DNA of 64,000 nucleotides from Hymenobacter plasmatis (lineage in GTDB: Bacteria > Bacteroidota > Bacteroidia > Cytophagales > Hymenobacteraceae), in assembly GCF_020711255.1 (NCBI RefSeq), contig NZ_JAJFAW010000025.1, positions 1-64,000 of the forward strand, read 5' to 3'. Under the pieces are notes generated by a model, which made no database searches, had not been told where the DNA came from, and saw nothing but the letters and a program-made list of their open reading frames with translations. This document shows, piece after piece, positions 8,264 to 15,762 of this stretch (position 1 is the stretch's first letter; the number at the start of each line of letters is the position of its first letter). Position numbers and translations under genes: made by a program.

Positions 8264-8293
8264 CGTCCTGCTGAGCGCAGCCGAAGCAGGACG
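8264..8293. repeat. Interspersed palindromic element, copy 2
   Basis: CGTCCTGCT (8264-8272) pairs with AGCAGGACG (8285-8293) around the loop GAGCGCAGCCGA, and TTCTT follows. It shares arms, loop (GAGCGCAGCCG) and the trailing TTCTT with the element at 893-951. It lies between the CoxA-like peptide gene and the solute-binding protein gene. Confidence 0.6.
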
Positions 8294-8329
8294 TTCTTCG
8301 TGTTTGCTTTCCGGCCGCCAACGCCCGGC

Positions 8330-9094
8330 CTATTCCCAGCCGTTGCGGCGGAAAATGGCGTGCCCGTCGGCCGACTGCAGAAAGGCCACGAACTGCCGGG
8401 CCGCGGCGGCCTGCGTGGTGCGCTGGGTGAGGGCAATGGGCGTGCCCCGACTCACGCGCTGGTCGCGGGGCAGGCGCACGAGGGCCGAGCCGGGCAGGCG
8501 CGGCTGCCAGGAGGCATAGGTTATCCAGGCGTCGTAGTCCTGGGGCTTTTGCTGCCAGAGGGCCACGGCCTCGGCGCTGGTTTTGACCGACGTTTTGGTG
8601 TTGTGCTGCAGGTTGCTGATGAGGGCCGGGGTGCGGGCCATGTCCTCGGTCATGCCCATCTGGCCGGCCCCGTTCACGTCGAGCAGGCGCACGCCGGGCC
8701 GGGCCAGGTCTTCGAGCCGCTTGATGTGCAGCGGATTGCCCGGGCGTACCAGCACCGCCGACTCGCGGGCATACAGGCTGGTACGGCTGGCTTCGTCGAT
8801 AAAGCCGGGGTGGGCCAGCTCCGTTTGGGTGAGCATGTACTCGGCCCCGCCGTACACCAGGTCGGCGTCCTGCTGCGCCTGGGCCAGCCACTTGGGCTCG
8901 GGGCCGGCCGTGACGGCCACGTCCAGGCCGGTTTGTTTGGTGAAGGCGGCGGCGCATTCCTTCATGGCCGTGGCCGGGCCGCCGGGGCCGTACACGTGCA
9001 GGGTTTGGGCGGCGGCCGGCGCGGCCGCGAGCAGAGCAGGAGACATGAGCAATAGAGCGAAGCGGCGGAGCCGGGTAAGCGGGGATGTTTTCAT
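8330..9094 (-). CDS. Periplasmic solute-binding protein (molybdate/sulfate-type, SBP_bac_11-like)
   Basis: This 254-residue protein has a signal peptide (MKTSPLTRLRRFALLLMSPALLAAAPAAAQ). The mature part begins LHVYGPGGPATAMKECAAAFTKQTG, the beta-strand/helix opening of type II binding proteins. The C-terminus, RQFVAFLQSADGHAIFRRNGW, is the usual closing helix with FLxSxDGxxIFxxxG. Related proteins bind oxyanions such as molybdate, sulfate or thiosulfate for ABC uptake. No permease or ATPase gene is nearby. It is adjacent to a second binding protein and upstream of sulfur-type genes. The ligand is not known; sulfur oxyanion is inferred from context. Confidence 0.75.
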   Translation of the reverse strand: MKTSPLTRLRRFALLLMSPALLAAAPAAAQTLHVYGPGGPATAMKECAAAFTKQTGLDVAVTAGPEPKWLAQAQQDADLVYGGAEYMLTQTELAHPGFIDEASRTSLYARESAVLVRPGNPLHIKRLEDLARPGVRLLDVNGAGQMGMTEDMARTPALISNLQHNTKTSVKTSAEAVALWQQKPQDYDAWITYASWQPRLPGSALVRLPRDQRVSRGTPIALTQRTTQAAAARQFVAFLQSADGHAIFRRNGWE

Positions 9095-9107
9095 GGGTAT
9101 TAGCGCG

Positions 9108-10064
9108 TTACTTAACGGGCGGCAAAAAGCCGTATTTCTGGTACACGGCCTGCCCGTCTGGGCTGTTAAGGAAGGCCACAAAGTCTTCGGCGGCCTTGGC
9201 GTGGGGCGCGGCTTTCATCACCCCGGCCACGTAGTTGGCCATGATGTTTTCCTTGGCCGGGATGGCCACGCTTTCCACCGGGTGGCCCAGCATTTTCTGA
9301 TAAAAGGCCTCCGTGTACCACACCGGGGCCGCGTCGGACTGGTCGTAGAGCACCCTCAGGGGCGACTGGCGGTGGTGAATCTGGGTCAGGTAAGTGCTGC
9401 CGGCTTTCACTTTGGTCGTCATCACGGCCGTTTTCAAGGCCGCGCCCCCGGCCTTCTCGTACGATTCCTCGATGCGCTTGCCGATGCCTTCCCATTCGGG
9501 GTTAGGCATGCTCACGCGCACCTCGGGCCGGCCCAAATCGCGCAGGCTGGTCACCTTCTTGGGGTTGCCCTGGCGCACGAGGATGGCCAGCCGGTTCTGG
9601 GCGTAGCTGGTGGTGCGGGCAAACCACTCCGGCGTCATATCCATGCGGTTTTTGCCGGCCGCGTACACGTCGGGCTTCAGCTCGATGCGCAGGTTGCCTA
9701 CTACCAGGCTGCCCTGCGTAATCTGCTTAGCCAGGATGCCGGGCGGCAGCGTTTCCACGAAAATGCGCACGTACTCGGGGTGGGCCTTGCGGAACTCCTT
9801 CAGCAAATCATCGAGCACCATGAACTGGTTGCCCCCGAAAAACACCACCAACTGCGGGTCCACCACGTCGCCGTAGAGGTCGGGCGCGTTGTCGATGCCC
9901 GGCACCGTGAAGGGCACTCCAGCCTGAAACGGCGCGTTCCAGGGCGGGTCAAAGCGGTGGGCCGGCTCGGGCGGCGTGGGCTTTTGGATAGGCATGGTCT
10001 GGGCGAAAAGGGCGGCCGGGGCGGCCAGTGCCAGCGCCAGCAGCAGGTGCGGAAGGGGTTTCAT
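9108..10064 (-). CDS. Second periplasmic solute-binding protein
   Basis: The 318 residues start with a signal peptide (MKPLPHLLLALALAAPAALFAQ). The mature region has VVFFGGNQFMVLDDLLKEFRKAHPE as its first strand and helix and NRLAILVRQGNPKKVTSLRDL in the middle. The closing helix is DFVAFLNSPDGQAVYQKYGF. This is the type II binding-protein plan of the molybdate/sulfate cluster. It is longer than its neighbour at 8330 and only distantly similar, so the two are not a recent duplication. The genes are 13 bp apart and probably co-transcribed. The absence of transporter genes suggests a sensor or delivery role, which is inference. Confidence 0.75.
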   Translation of the reverse strand: MKPLPHLLLALALAAPAALFAQTMPIQKPTPPEPAHRFDPPWNAPFQAGVPFTVPGIDNAPDLYGDVVDPQLVVFFGGNQFMVLDDLLKEFRKAHPEYVRIFVETLPPGILAKQITQGSLVVGNLRIELKPDVYAAGKNRMDMTPEWFARTTSYAQNRLAILVRQGNPKKVTSLRDLGRPEVRVSMPNPEWEGIGKRIEESYEKAGGAALKTAVMTTKVKAGSTYLTQIHHRQSPLRVLYDQSDAAPVWYTEAFYQKMLGHPVESVAIPAKENIMANYVAGVMKAAPHAKAAEDFVAFLNSPDGQAVYQKYGFLPPVK

Positions 10065-10117
10065 GGGGTTGGGTAAGGAAAGCGGAGAAAAGCACGAAAG
10101 CAGCGGAGAGCCCGGCG

Positions 10118-10612
10118 CTACGGATGCACCAGCGACCAGCCCTGGGCCTGCCGGATAATAAGCTCGCCGTTGCCGCTGGGCACGTAGGAAATCAGCGGCA
10201 GCAGCTCGTCCTTGCTCATTTTCCTTTCCTTCAGCGTGTTCAGGCACTGGGCCAGAATCACGCCTTTCTGCTTGAGGGCCGTGAGCTGGGCCTCGTAGGG
10301 CTGGTCCTTGCGGTAGAGCGTGGTGCCCCCGCCGAAGGCAATCAGCTCCACGGTGAGCTTGCCTTTAAGCCGGCTGTCCTCCAGCGCGTTGCCGATGTTA
10401 CGCAGCGTCTGCTGGATGAGCTTGGGGTCGTCGCTGTCGAGCTGGTAGATGACATGGTACTGGGCCTGGTCGGCCGTGGCCCCTTGGAAGGCACCTTTTT
10501 GAAAAGCTTCGCGGTCATGCATGGCGGTGGCGTTGCGGGTGGCGGGCGTCTGGGCGCGGGCCGAGAGGGTGAGGCCGGCGAGCAGCGCGGCGGTCAGCAG
10601 CAGGTGTTTCAT
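10118..10612 (-). CDS. DsrE-like secreted protein
   Basis: The 164 residues carry a signal peptide (MKHLLLTAALLAGLTLSARAQ), then a DsrE/DsrF-type fold. YHVIYQLDSDDPKLIQQTLRNIGNALED is the first strand and helix, VELIAFGGGTTLYRK the second strand with glycine loop, and a single cysteine follows at LAQCLNTLKERK. DsrE-family proteins carry or transfer sulfane sulfur, and the conserved Cys in this segment is typical of the sulfur-binding site. Cytoplasmic DsrE is well known; an exported version like this one is often found near thiosulfate- or copper-linked genes. The cytochrome gene next door supports a sulfur role. Confidence 0.7.
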   Translation of the reverse strand: MKHLLLTAALLAGLTLSARAQTPATRNATAMHDREAFQKGAFQGATADQAQYHVIYQLDSDDPKLIQQTLRNIGNALEDSRLKGKLTVELIAFGGGTTLYRKDQPYEAQLTALKQKGVILAQCLNTLKERKMSKDELLPLISYVPSGNGELIIRQAQGWSLVHP

Positions 10613-10686
10613 GGCAACTGGGGAAAGGGCACCACCGAAGCAGCGCGGTGAAAACGAAAGGGGTGAAACTGGAAATCGGTGCGGGG

Positions 10687-11817
10687 CTACTCGCCGCCCT
10701 TTTTGCCCGCTTCCATCGCCGCGTAGGGACCAAACTGGTGCTGGTGCTGCGTAAACCGGTCGGCGTAAGGCGGGTAAGGGCAGTCGGCGGGCTTCTTTTT
10801 CAGGTTGGGGTAGTCCTTTTCCAGGTGGGCCATGCGCGGGCGGGGCAGCGAGTTGATGTAGGCCGCCACGTCGTAGGCGGCGTCATCGGTGAGGATGCTG
10901 TGCTCGGCCGTGGCGCCGAAAGGCATGTTGGCCTTGATAAAGCGGGCCGCCGTTTGCAGGCGGTGCATGCCGGCCCCGTCGTTGTAGCTGTCGGGCCCCC
11001 ACAGCGGCGGGTACTGGTAGCCATCGGCGGCCAGCGTGCCGTTGAGGCGGCCCTGGCCATTGGCTCCGTGGCAGCTGGTGCACTGCTGGGCGAAGACGAT
11101 TTTGCCCTGCCCGAGATTCGCCTCGCGGTTGGGCATGGTGAACTTAACAAAACCCTGGCCCTTCACCTTCTCCCCCACTGGCACCTGGCGGCCCAGCCAT
11201 TTCATGTAGGTGATGATGGCCTTCATCTCCTTGCCGTCCACCGGCAGGGGCCGGCCGTTGAGGCTGCGCGTCATGCACCCATTGATGCGGTCCTCCAGGG
11301 TGCTGATGGCATCCTCGCGCCCTTTGTAGGTGGGGTAAATGCCCCAGATGCCCACGTAGGGGGCCGAAAACGCCTTCTGGCCGGCCTGTAGGTGGCAGTT
11401 CTGGCAGGCCAGGTTGCTGCCGGCCAGCCGCAGGGCCGGGTTGGCCACTTGCGGGCCGAGGTAGTGGGGGGTGTGGGCAATCAGCTCGTGGCCGTAGCGG
11501 ATGAGCTGGCCCTCCGGGTCGGGCTTCACGCTGTCGAGCACGAAGCGGGCGGGCTGGAAGAAGTTGGTTTTGCTCCCCACAGCCCCCCCGGCAACGTCAG
11601 GCAAGCCCGCCGCAGGCCCACTCGCAGCGGCGGCCGTCGTGGCCGGGGCATCGGCCAGCAGGTCGGGCGTTTTAGGGTTGAAGACGACGATGTAGGCCGT
11701 CACGGCTACTACCAGCACCATCAGGGCAATCACCCAGGTCAGCAGGCCGGCGATTTTGATGAAGGCCTGCTTGTCTTCCGGCTGCAGCCGAGGCGAGGGG
11801 TCGGGAGTGGTTTCCAT
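10687..11817 (-). CDS. Membrane-anchored diheme c-type cytochrome, thiosulfate dehydrogenase (TsdA)-like
   Basis: The 376 residues include one transmembrane anchor (about 22-45). Two heme c sites follow, CQNCH (138-142) and CTSCH (246-250). Between them INGCMTRSLNG (Cys181) matches the position of the axial cysteine ligand used by the first heme of TsdA. TsdA oxidises thiosulfate to tetrathionate or runs the reverse. Here the catalytic cytochrome would face the periplasm on a membrane tether, whereas classic TsdA is soluble. Neighbours are DsrE-like and YeiH genes. Assignment to TsdA rests on these motifs; a general diheme cytochrome is the alternative. Confidence 0.75.
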   Translation of the reverse strand: METTPDPSPRLQPEDKQAFIKIAGLLTWVIALMVLVVAVTAYIVVFNPKTPDLLADAPATTAAAASGPAAGLPDVAGGAVGSKTNFFQPARFVLDSVKPDPEGQLIRYGHELIAHTPHYLGPQVANPALRLAGSNLACQNCHLQAGQKAFSAPYVGIWGIYPTYKGREDAISTLEDRINGCMTRSLNGRPLPVDGKEMKAIITYMKWLGRQVPVGEKVKGQGFVKFTMPNREANLGQGKIVFAQQCTSCHGANGQGRLNGTLAADGYQYPPLWGPDSYNDGAGMHRLQTAARFIKANMPFGATAEHSILTDDAAYDVAAYINSLPRPRMAHLEKDYPNLKKKPADCPYPPYADRFTQHQHQFGPYAAMEAGKKGGE

Positions 11818-11957
11818 GAGGCCAAGGAGAGAGGTGAAACAGGCGGCAAAGGCCAGCCAGCGCGCAAAACAACTTGTTTTGCGGAATGCAGACAGTCAAT
11901 TAGTTAAATCGGGCAAAGCAAGCGCTACCATTCGGTCGCTCTGCCCCGACCAAGCAT

Positions 11958-13028
11958 CTATACCGTGTGTAGAATCACGTAGAGCGAGCCGGTCGAAATC
12001 ACCACCCAGAGCAGGATGCCCAGCACGTAGGGCTTCATGCCCACCGAGCGCACCACCCGCGCTGACAAACCCGCCCCGATAAAAAACAGCGTGACCGTGA
12101 GGCCGATTTTGGCTAGGTTCACCATCACCGGGCCCAGGGGCTTGGCCGCTGGCACGAAGGTGTTGACCAGCATCGCGGCGATGAAGCCGAAGATGAAGTA
12201 GGGAATGGTGATTTTCACGCCCTTTTGCTTGAAAATCATGGCCGTGCCGATGGCCACCGGGATAATCCAGAGGGCGCGGGCCAGCTTCACGGTGGTGGCC
12301 ACTTCCAGGGCCTGGTTGCCGTAGGCCGCCGCCGCGCCCACCACCGAACTGGTGTCGTGGATGGCAATGGCGCACCACAGGCCGAACTGGTTCTGCGTCA
12401 TGGCCAGGGCGTGGCCGATGGGCGGGAAGGCGAACAGGGCCACGGCATTGAGCACGAACACCGTGCCCAGCGCCACCGACATTTCCTCGTCCTTGGCCCG
12501 CAGCACCGGCCCGATGGCCGCAATGGCCGAGCCCCCGCAAATGGCGGTGCCGCACGAAATCAAGTGCACCACGTGCTTGCCCAGACCCAGCCACCGGCCC
12601 ACGACCAAGCCCAGCAGCAGCGTGCCGAAGATGGACACTACCGTAAACAGGATGCCTTCCTTGCCGGCCTGCACCGCCGCGTGGGCATTCATCCCAAAGC
12701 CCAGCCCGATAACCGAAAACTGGAGCAGCTTGGCCGTGGCCTGCTTGGTTTGCGTGGTGAAGGGGTTGCCGATGGTTTGGGCCAGCAGCAGGCCCAGCGC
12801 CAGGGCAATGGGCGGCGAGGCCCAGGGCGTGAGGCAGAACACGAAGAACAGCACGAACACCACCTGCTTCAAGGTGAAGTCCTGCCCGAACACCACCCGG
12901 GGCGTGTGCAGGTGGCGGAAGAAGCCGGTGGTTTCGTTGAATTCGGGGGCGGCGGTTTCCCCGGCCGGGGCAGGGGCGGGCAGCGGGGTGGAAGCTTGAA
13001 GCGGCGTGGGCTGAACTGGGAGGGCCAT
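11958..13028 (-). CDS. YeiH/PSE family putative sulfate exporter (UPF0324)
   Basis: This 356-residue protein has about ten transmembrane helices. It carries the family motifs LLQFSVIGLGFGMN, LISCGTAICGGSAIAAIGPVL (with the CGGSAI loop) and CAIAIHDTSSVVGAAAAYG, and ends GLSARVVRSVGMKPYVLGILLWVVIS. Proteins of this family are proposed to export sulfate or sulfonates, and in E. coli yeiH is controlled by the LysR regulator YeiE. A LysR gene lies upstream at 13784 on the same strand. The promoter has a TATATTTG box and two perfect palindromes. Sulfate produced by sulfur oxidation is a sensible cargo in this context. Confidence 0.85.
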   Translation of the reverse strand: MALPVQPTPLQASTPLPAPAPAGETAAPEFNETTGFFRHLHTPRVVFGQDFTLKQVVFVLFFVFCLTPWASPPIALALGLLLAQTIGNPFTTQTKQATAKLLQFSVIGLGFGMNAHAAVQAGKEGILFTVVSIFGTLLLGLVVGRWLGLGKHVVHLISCGTAICGGSAIAAIGPVLRAKDEEMSVALGTVFVLNAVALFAFPPIGHALAMTQNQFGLWCAIAIHDTSSVVGAAAAYGNQALEVATTVKLARALWIIPVAIGTAMIFKQKGVKITIPYFIFGFIAAMLVNTFVPAAKPLGPVMVNLAKIGLTVTLFFIGAGLSARVVRSVGMKPYVLGILLWVVISTGSLYVILHTV

Positions 13029-13053
13029 GAGCGGGAGGGGTTTGTTTCTGAGG

Positions 13054-13119
13054 CAAATATACGGCGTTGCCCACCGATTGGATTATCCAATAGTATTATC
13101 CTGCATAACCAAAGGTTAT
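13054..13119 (-). promoter_or_regulatory. Promoter of the yeiH-like gene with two palindromic operators
   Basis: On the minus strand TATATTTG (13054-13061) fits the Bacteroidetes TAnnTTTG box, 26 bp before the start codon. Upstream lie two perfect inverted repeats: ATTGGAT-T-ATCCAAT (13077-13091) and ATAACC-AAA-GGTTAT (13105-13119). No TTG lies at the usual -33 spacing, as expected for an activator-dependent promoter. The LysR product of 13784-14695 is the likely binder. Confidence 0.6.
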
Positions 13120-13193
13120 TGATTGCCCGGGCCGAGCCAGGGTGGCGCGTCCGTTTTGCGTGGCCAAGCCGGCCGCCGCGAGGGCTGGAAACG

Positions 13194-13230
13194 CCAGCGG
13201 CCGGCTCGTGGTGTACGAGCCGGCCGCTGG
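13194..13230. terminator. Strong hairpin, probable terminator of the 13256-13657 gene
   Basis: CCAGCGGCCGGCTCGT (13194-13209) pairs perfectly with ACGAGCCGGCCGCTGG (13215-13230) around a 5-nt loop. It begins 25 bp after the stop of the minus-strand gene at 13256. No clear T-tract follows on either strand, so termination may need a factor. Confidence 0.6.
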
Positions 13231-13255
13231 ACGGATGAACTACTGGCCTGAGGGC

Positions 13256-13657
13256 TTAGAAGCCGGTTTGCTCGTCTTTCAGGTCGAACACGTCGCCGCC
13301 GGCCATGCGGGGGTCGTCGAGGGCGTAGGCAGCCTTCTGCTCGCCGGGCGTGCCGTCCGCGCTGGCCTGCACGGCCGCGACGGCCTGATTCTGCTCCACG
13401 TGCCCGCGCTGCTGGTGGGGGTCGGCAATGGCTTCGGGCATGCAGTAGTGCTCGGTGGCGGCGGCGTGCTTGCCGCGAAATTCGCTGAACTCGTCGGGGT
13501 TGTCGTTCGTGCCGTCGTTGGTCGGGGCTTGGTAGTGGCGGGGCGCGGTGGGGTCGGCGGGGTGGCCGAAGTCGCCGTAGTGCGGGGTGCCATCGTGGGC
13601 GGCCGGTTCGGCGGCGGGTTGCGCATCGGTTGGGGCGGGCTGCGGAGTGTTTTCCAT
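13256..13657 (-). CDS. Disordered acidic small protein, function unknown
   Basis: The 133 residues are rich in Ala, Pro, Gln, Asp and His and lack a signal peptide or membrane segment. Features such as GTPHYGDFGHPADPTAPRHYQAP and the ending GGDVFDLKDEQTGF look like a natively unfolded protein. It lies between the yeiH-like promoter and the LysR gene, with a hairpin after it. ATG 13657 is chosen because the upstream extension lacks the same composition. No family was recognised. Confidence 0.5.
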   Translation of the reverse strand: MENTPQPAPTDAQPAAEPAAHDGTPHYGDFGHPADPTAPRHYQAPTNDGTNDNPDEFSEFRGKHAAATEHYCMPEAIADPHQQRGHVEQNQAVAAVQASADGTPGEQKAAYALDDPRMAGGDVFDLKDEQTGF

Positions 13658-13783
13658 GAGTATAAGCAAGTAGGGTGAAGATGGGCGAACCACCCGGTCC
13701 GCACTACGCTGCAATGGTACGTAAGCTGCTCATAAAGTGGTGCTTTCAGCGGATACCGAATGGTTATCCGGCATCACCATTTT

Positions 13784-14695
13784 TTATTTGCCCCCCTTCA
13801 GCTGCCCCTGCACGAAGCTCAGGAACCGCTGCGCCGGCCGGGCCAGTGGCTGCCCCTGCACCGATACCGCCTCAAACTGCCGGGCCAGGTGCAGCCCGGC
13901 AATGGGCACGATTTCGAGCAGCCCGGCCGCCAGCTCGCGGTCCAGGGCCCGGCGCGACACGAAGCCCAGGGCGGTGGGCGCGGCTTCGAGGTAGCGCTTG
14001 ATGGCCTCCGTATTGTCCAGGTAGATGGCCACGGGCAGGGCGCTGAGCTTGATGTGCTGCGCCCGCAGGGCAAATTCGAGGATTTCCAGCGTGCCCGAGC
14101 CCCGCTCGCGCAGCACCAGCGGGTGGGCCAGCGCCTCGGCCAGGAGCAGCGGCGCGGCGGGCGGGCCGCCGGGTGTGGCGCGGCGCACGGCCACCAGCTC
14201 GTCGGGCAGCAGCAGCTCGTAGTGCAGGTCGTGGCTCTTGGTGCGGCCCTCCACGAAGCCTAGGTCCAGCTCGCCGCGCAGCAGGGCCTCGGCAATGCGC
14301 TCGGAGTTGGCGTTCAGAAACGAGAGCTGCACCTGCGGGTAGCGGGCCTGGAAGGCGGGCAGCAGGCCCGGCAGCACGTACTGGGCCAGCGTGGTGCTGG
14401 CCCCCAGGCGCAGGCGGCCGGCGGCCTCGTCGGGGTCGCGCAGGGCCAGCAGCTGGTCCTCCAGCTGCTGCTGAGCGGCGGCGGCGGCATCGGCGTGGGC
14501 GTGCAGCAGGCGGCCGGCCTCGGTGAGGGTCACGCGGTTGCCGCGCCGCTCCAGCAGGCGCTGGCCGTACTGTGCTTCCAGCTCCCGGATGTGCTTGGTA
14601 ACGGCCGGCTGGCTCACAAACAGCTCCTGGCCGGCCTTGGTCAGGCTCAGGTGCCGGGCCACAGCGGCAAATACGCGCAGACGGAAATCGGACAT
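13784..14695 (-). CDS. LysR-family transcriptional regulator (YeiE/CysB-like context)
   Basis: The 303-residue protein has the N-terminal helix-turn-helix FRLRVFAAVARHLSLTKAGQELFVSQPAVTKHIRELEAQYGQRLLER (about 3-50). A linker helix and a type II binding-protein-like effector domain to residue 300 follow (LRLGASTTLAQYVLPGLLPAF; LVLRERGSGTLEILEFAL). It is cytoplasmic, and the effector would be a small metabolite or anion. The position upstream of a yeiH homologue copies the E. coli yeiE-yeiH pairing, except that here both genes read on the same strand with a small gene between. ATG 14695 fits the conserved N-terminus. Confidence 0.85.
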   Translation of the reverse strand: MSDFRLRVFAAVARHLSLTKAGQELFVSQPAVTKHIRELEAQYGQRLLERRGNRVTLTEAGRLLHAHADAAAAAQQQLEDQLLALRDPDEAAGRLRLGASTTLAQYVLPGLLPAFQARYPQVQLSFLNANSERIAEALLRGELDLGFVEGRTKSHDLHYELLLPDELVAVRRATPGGPPAAPLLLAEALAHPLVLRERGSGTLEILEFALRAQHIKLSALPVAIYLDNTEAIKRYLEAAPTALGFVSRRALDRELAAGLLEIVPIAGLHLARQFEAVSVQGQPLARPAQRFLSFVQGQLKGGK

Positions 14696-14737
14696 GGCGG
14701 CAAAGTACGCAGATGTGACATTTTGATATGGACAACT

Positions 14738-15057
14738 AAAGGTCGCGGGCGTAGACCGCCTGATTTGGGAAAAAATCAGCGGCACGCTCACAGCGCCCGG
14801 TGCTCACCGAGCGGCTGGCCACGTTGCGTGCCGGGGACACGGTGACTTTAGCCCGCCTGAACCGGCTGGGCCGCAACAGCACCCACATCATGTAGGTGGT
14901 GGCCGCTCTGCACGCCCGGCAGGTCCGCTTCGTCGCTCTGGACCTAGGCATCGATACGGCCACCCCGGCCGGGCGGGCGGTCTTGGGCCTCTTCGCCGCG
15001 CTGGCTGGGTATGGCCGCGAGAGTATCCATGAGCGGGCGACGGCGGGCATGCGACCA
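14738..15057 (+). pseudogene. Serine recombinase/resolvase remnant
   Basis: Joined across frames the sequence reads GVDRLIWEKISGTLT, then RPVLTERLATLRAGDTVTLARLNRLGRNSTHIM, a TAG at 14893, and VVAALHARQVRFVALDLGIDTATPAGRAVLGLFAALAGYGRESIHERATAGM. These are successive blocks of a resolvase catalytic domain (LxRLGR, TPAGR, ExxRESIxER). The catalytic N-terminal serine part is missing, there is a frameshift near 14798, and an in-frame stop interrupts it. It is a decayed relic, probably of a Tn3-type element together with the fragment at 15202. Confidence 0.7.
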
Positions 15058-15172
15058 CCCACGCAAGCAGGCCCTTGCAAACGGCTGGTGCAGAACGTAA
15101 TCGTCTGTTGGAATTGCCTTTGTCCCAACCAGTAGCTGCTTCATGCCCCGGCGGCCGAGCGCTAGTCCGTGG

Positions 15173-15222
15173 CAGATTGATGTACTGCCAGCTCACGGGC
15201 GAGCTGGCAGCACATCAATCTG
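15173..15222. repeat. 22-bp inverted repeat overlapping the transposase relic
   Basis: Arms at 15173-15194 and 15201-15222 pair with one mismatch across a 6-nt loop. The right arm is coding sequence of the transposase fragment (LAxxWQHINL region), and the left arm is its inverted copy. This looks like an inverted duplication at a rearrangement junction rather than a normal terminator, since no T-tract follows. Confidence 0.55.
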
Positions 15223-15330
15223 AACGGCGAGTTCGATTTCTCGGACGACGCCCTAAAAGATTCACTCCCCTTCGATTTGGAGGCCCTTTTTGCCTTCGAC
15301 TGGGAGTCTCCTGCGGCCCCGCCCGTTTAA
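15202..15330 (+). pseudogene. C-terminal fragment of a Tn3-family transposase
   Basis: This frame reads SWQHINLNGEFDFSDDALKD and continues to APPV and TAA. The block (G/S)W(E/Q)HINLxGxYxF followed by an acidic, hydrophobic tail is characteristic of the extreme C-terminus of Tn3-family TnpA. Nothing of the catalytic core remains. Together with the resolvase relic 150 bp upstream it marks a degraded Tn3-like insertion. The family call is from recall of the motif. Confidence 0.5.
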
Positions 15331-15377
15331 CCTTTGTACCAAACTTTTAACCAAGGCCAAAATTGACTGCGAAGCTG

Positions 15378-15424
15378 TTTGCGAAACCAACTGGTTGCAC
15401 ATACATTTGCAACCAGTTGGTTTC
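15378..15424 (+). promoter_or_regulatory. arsR-type promoter embedded in a perfect operator palindrome
   Basis: TTTG (15378-15381) lies 20 bp ahead of TACATTTG (15402-15409), a full Bacteroidetes -33/-7 pair. The arms GAAACCAACTGGTTGC (15383-15398) and GCAACCAGTTGGTTTC (15409-15424) form a perfect 16-bp inverted repeat with 10-bp spacing, and the -7 box falls in the spacer. The ArsR product of the next gene is the natural repressor. Confidence 0.8.
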
Positions 15425-15441
15425 ATAAAATTCCTTGACCC

Positions 15442-15762
15442 ATGCGCAGAGATATTTTTCAAGCCATAGCCGACCCGACCAGGCGAGCTATCATCGCTTT
15501 GATTGCCGTGCAGGCAATGACCCCCAACACTATAGCCGAACACTTCCAGACCAGCCGGCAAGCGGTGTCCAAACACCTTCGTGTGCTAACGGAATGTGAA
15601 CTGGTGACCCAGCAGCAACACGGCCGGGAAATTTACTATTCCCTGCAACTGGAGCGGCTGCAAGAAGTGGACCACTGGCTAAGCGACTACCGGAAGCTGT
15701 GGGAAACGCGATTCAATCAATTGGACCAGGTATTATCAACCCTAAAAAACCAGAAGAAATGA
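15442..15762 (+). CDS. ArsR-family winged-helix regulator
   Basis: The 106 residues are almost entirely one winged-helix domain: IFQAIADPTRRAIIALI, then TIAEHFQTSRQAVSKHLRVLTECELV (recognition helix), then the wing QQQHGREIYYSL. The classical metal-binding ELCVCDL cysteines are absent, so this belongs to the non-metal ArsR group usually paired with AHSA1/SRPBCC proteins. It overlaps the next gene by four bases (ATGA), a coupled operon. Autorepression through the palindrome at 15383-15424 is inferred. Confidence 0.9.
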   Translation: MRRDIFQAIADPTRRAIIALIAVQAMTPNTIAEHFQTSRQAVSKHLRVLTECELVTQQQHGREIYYSLQLERLQEVDHWLSDYRKLWETRFNQLDQVLSTLKNQKK

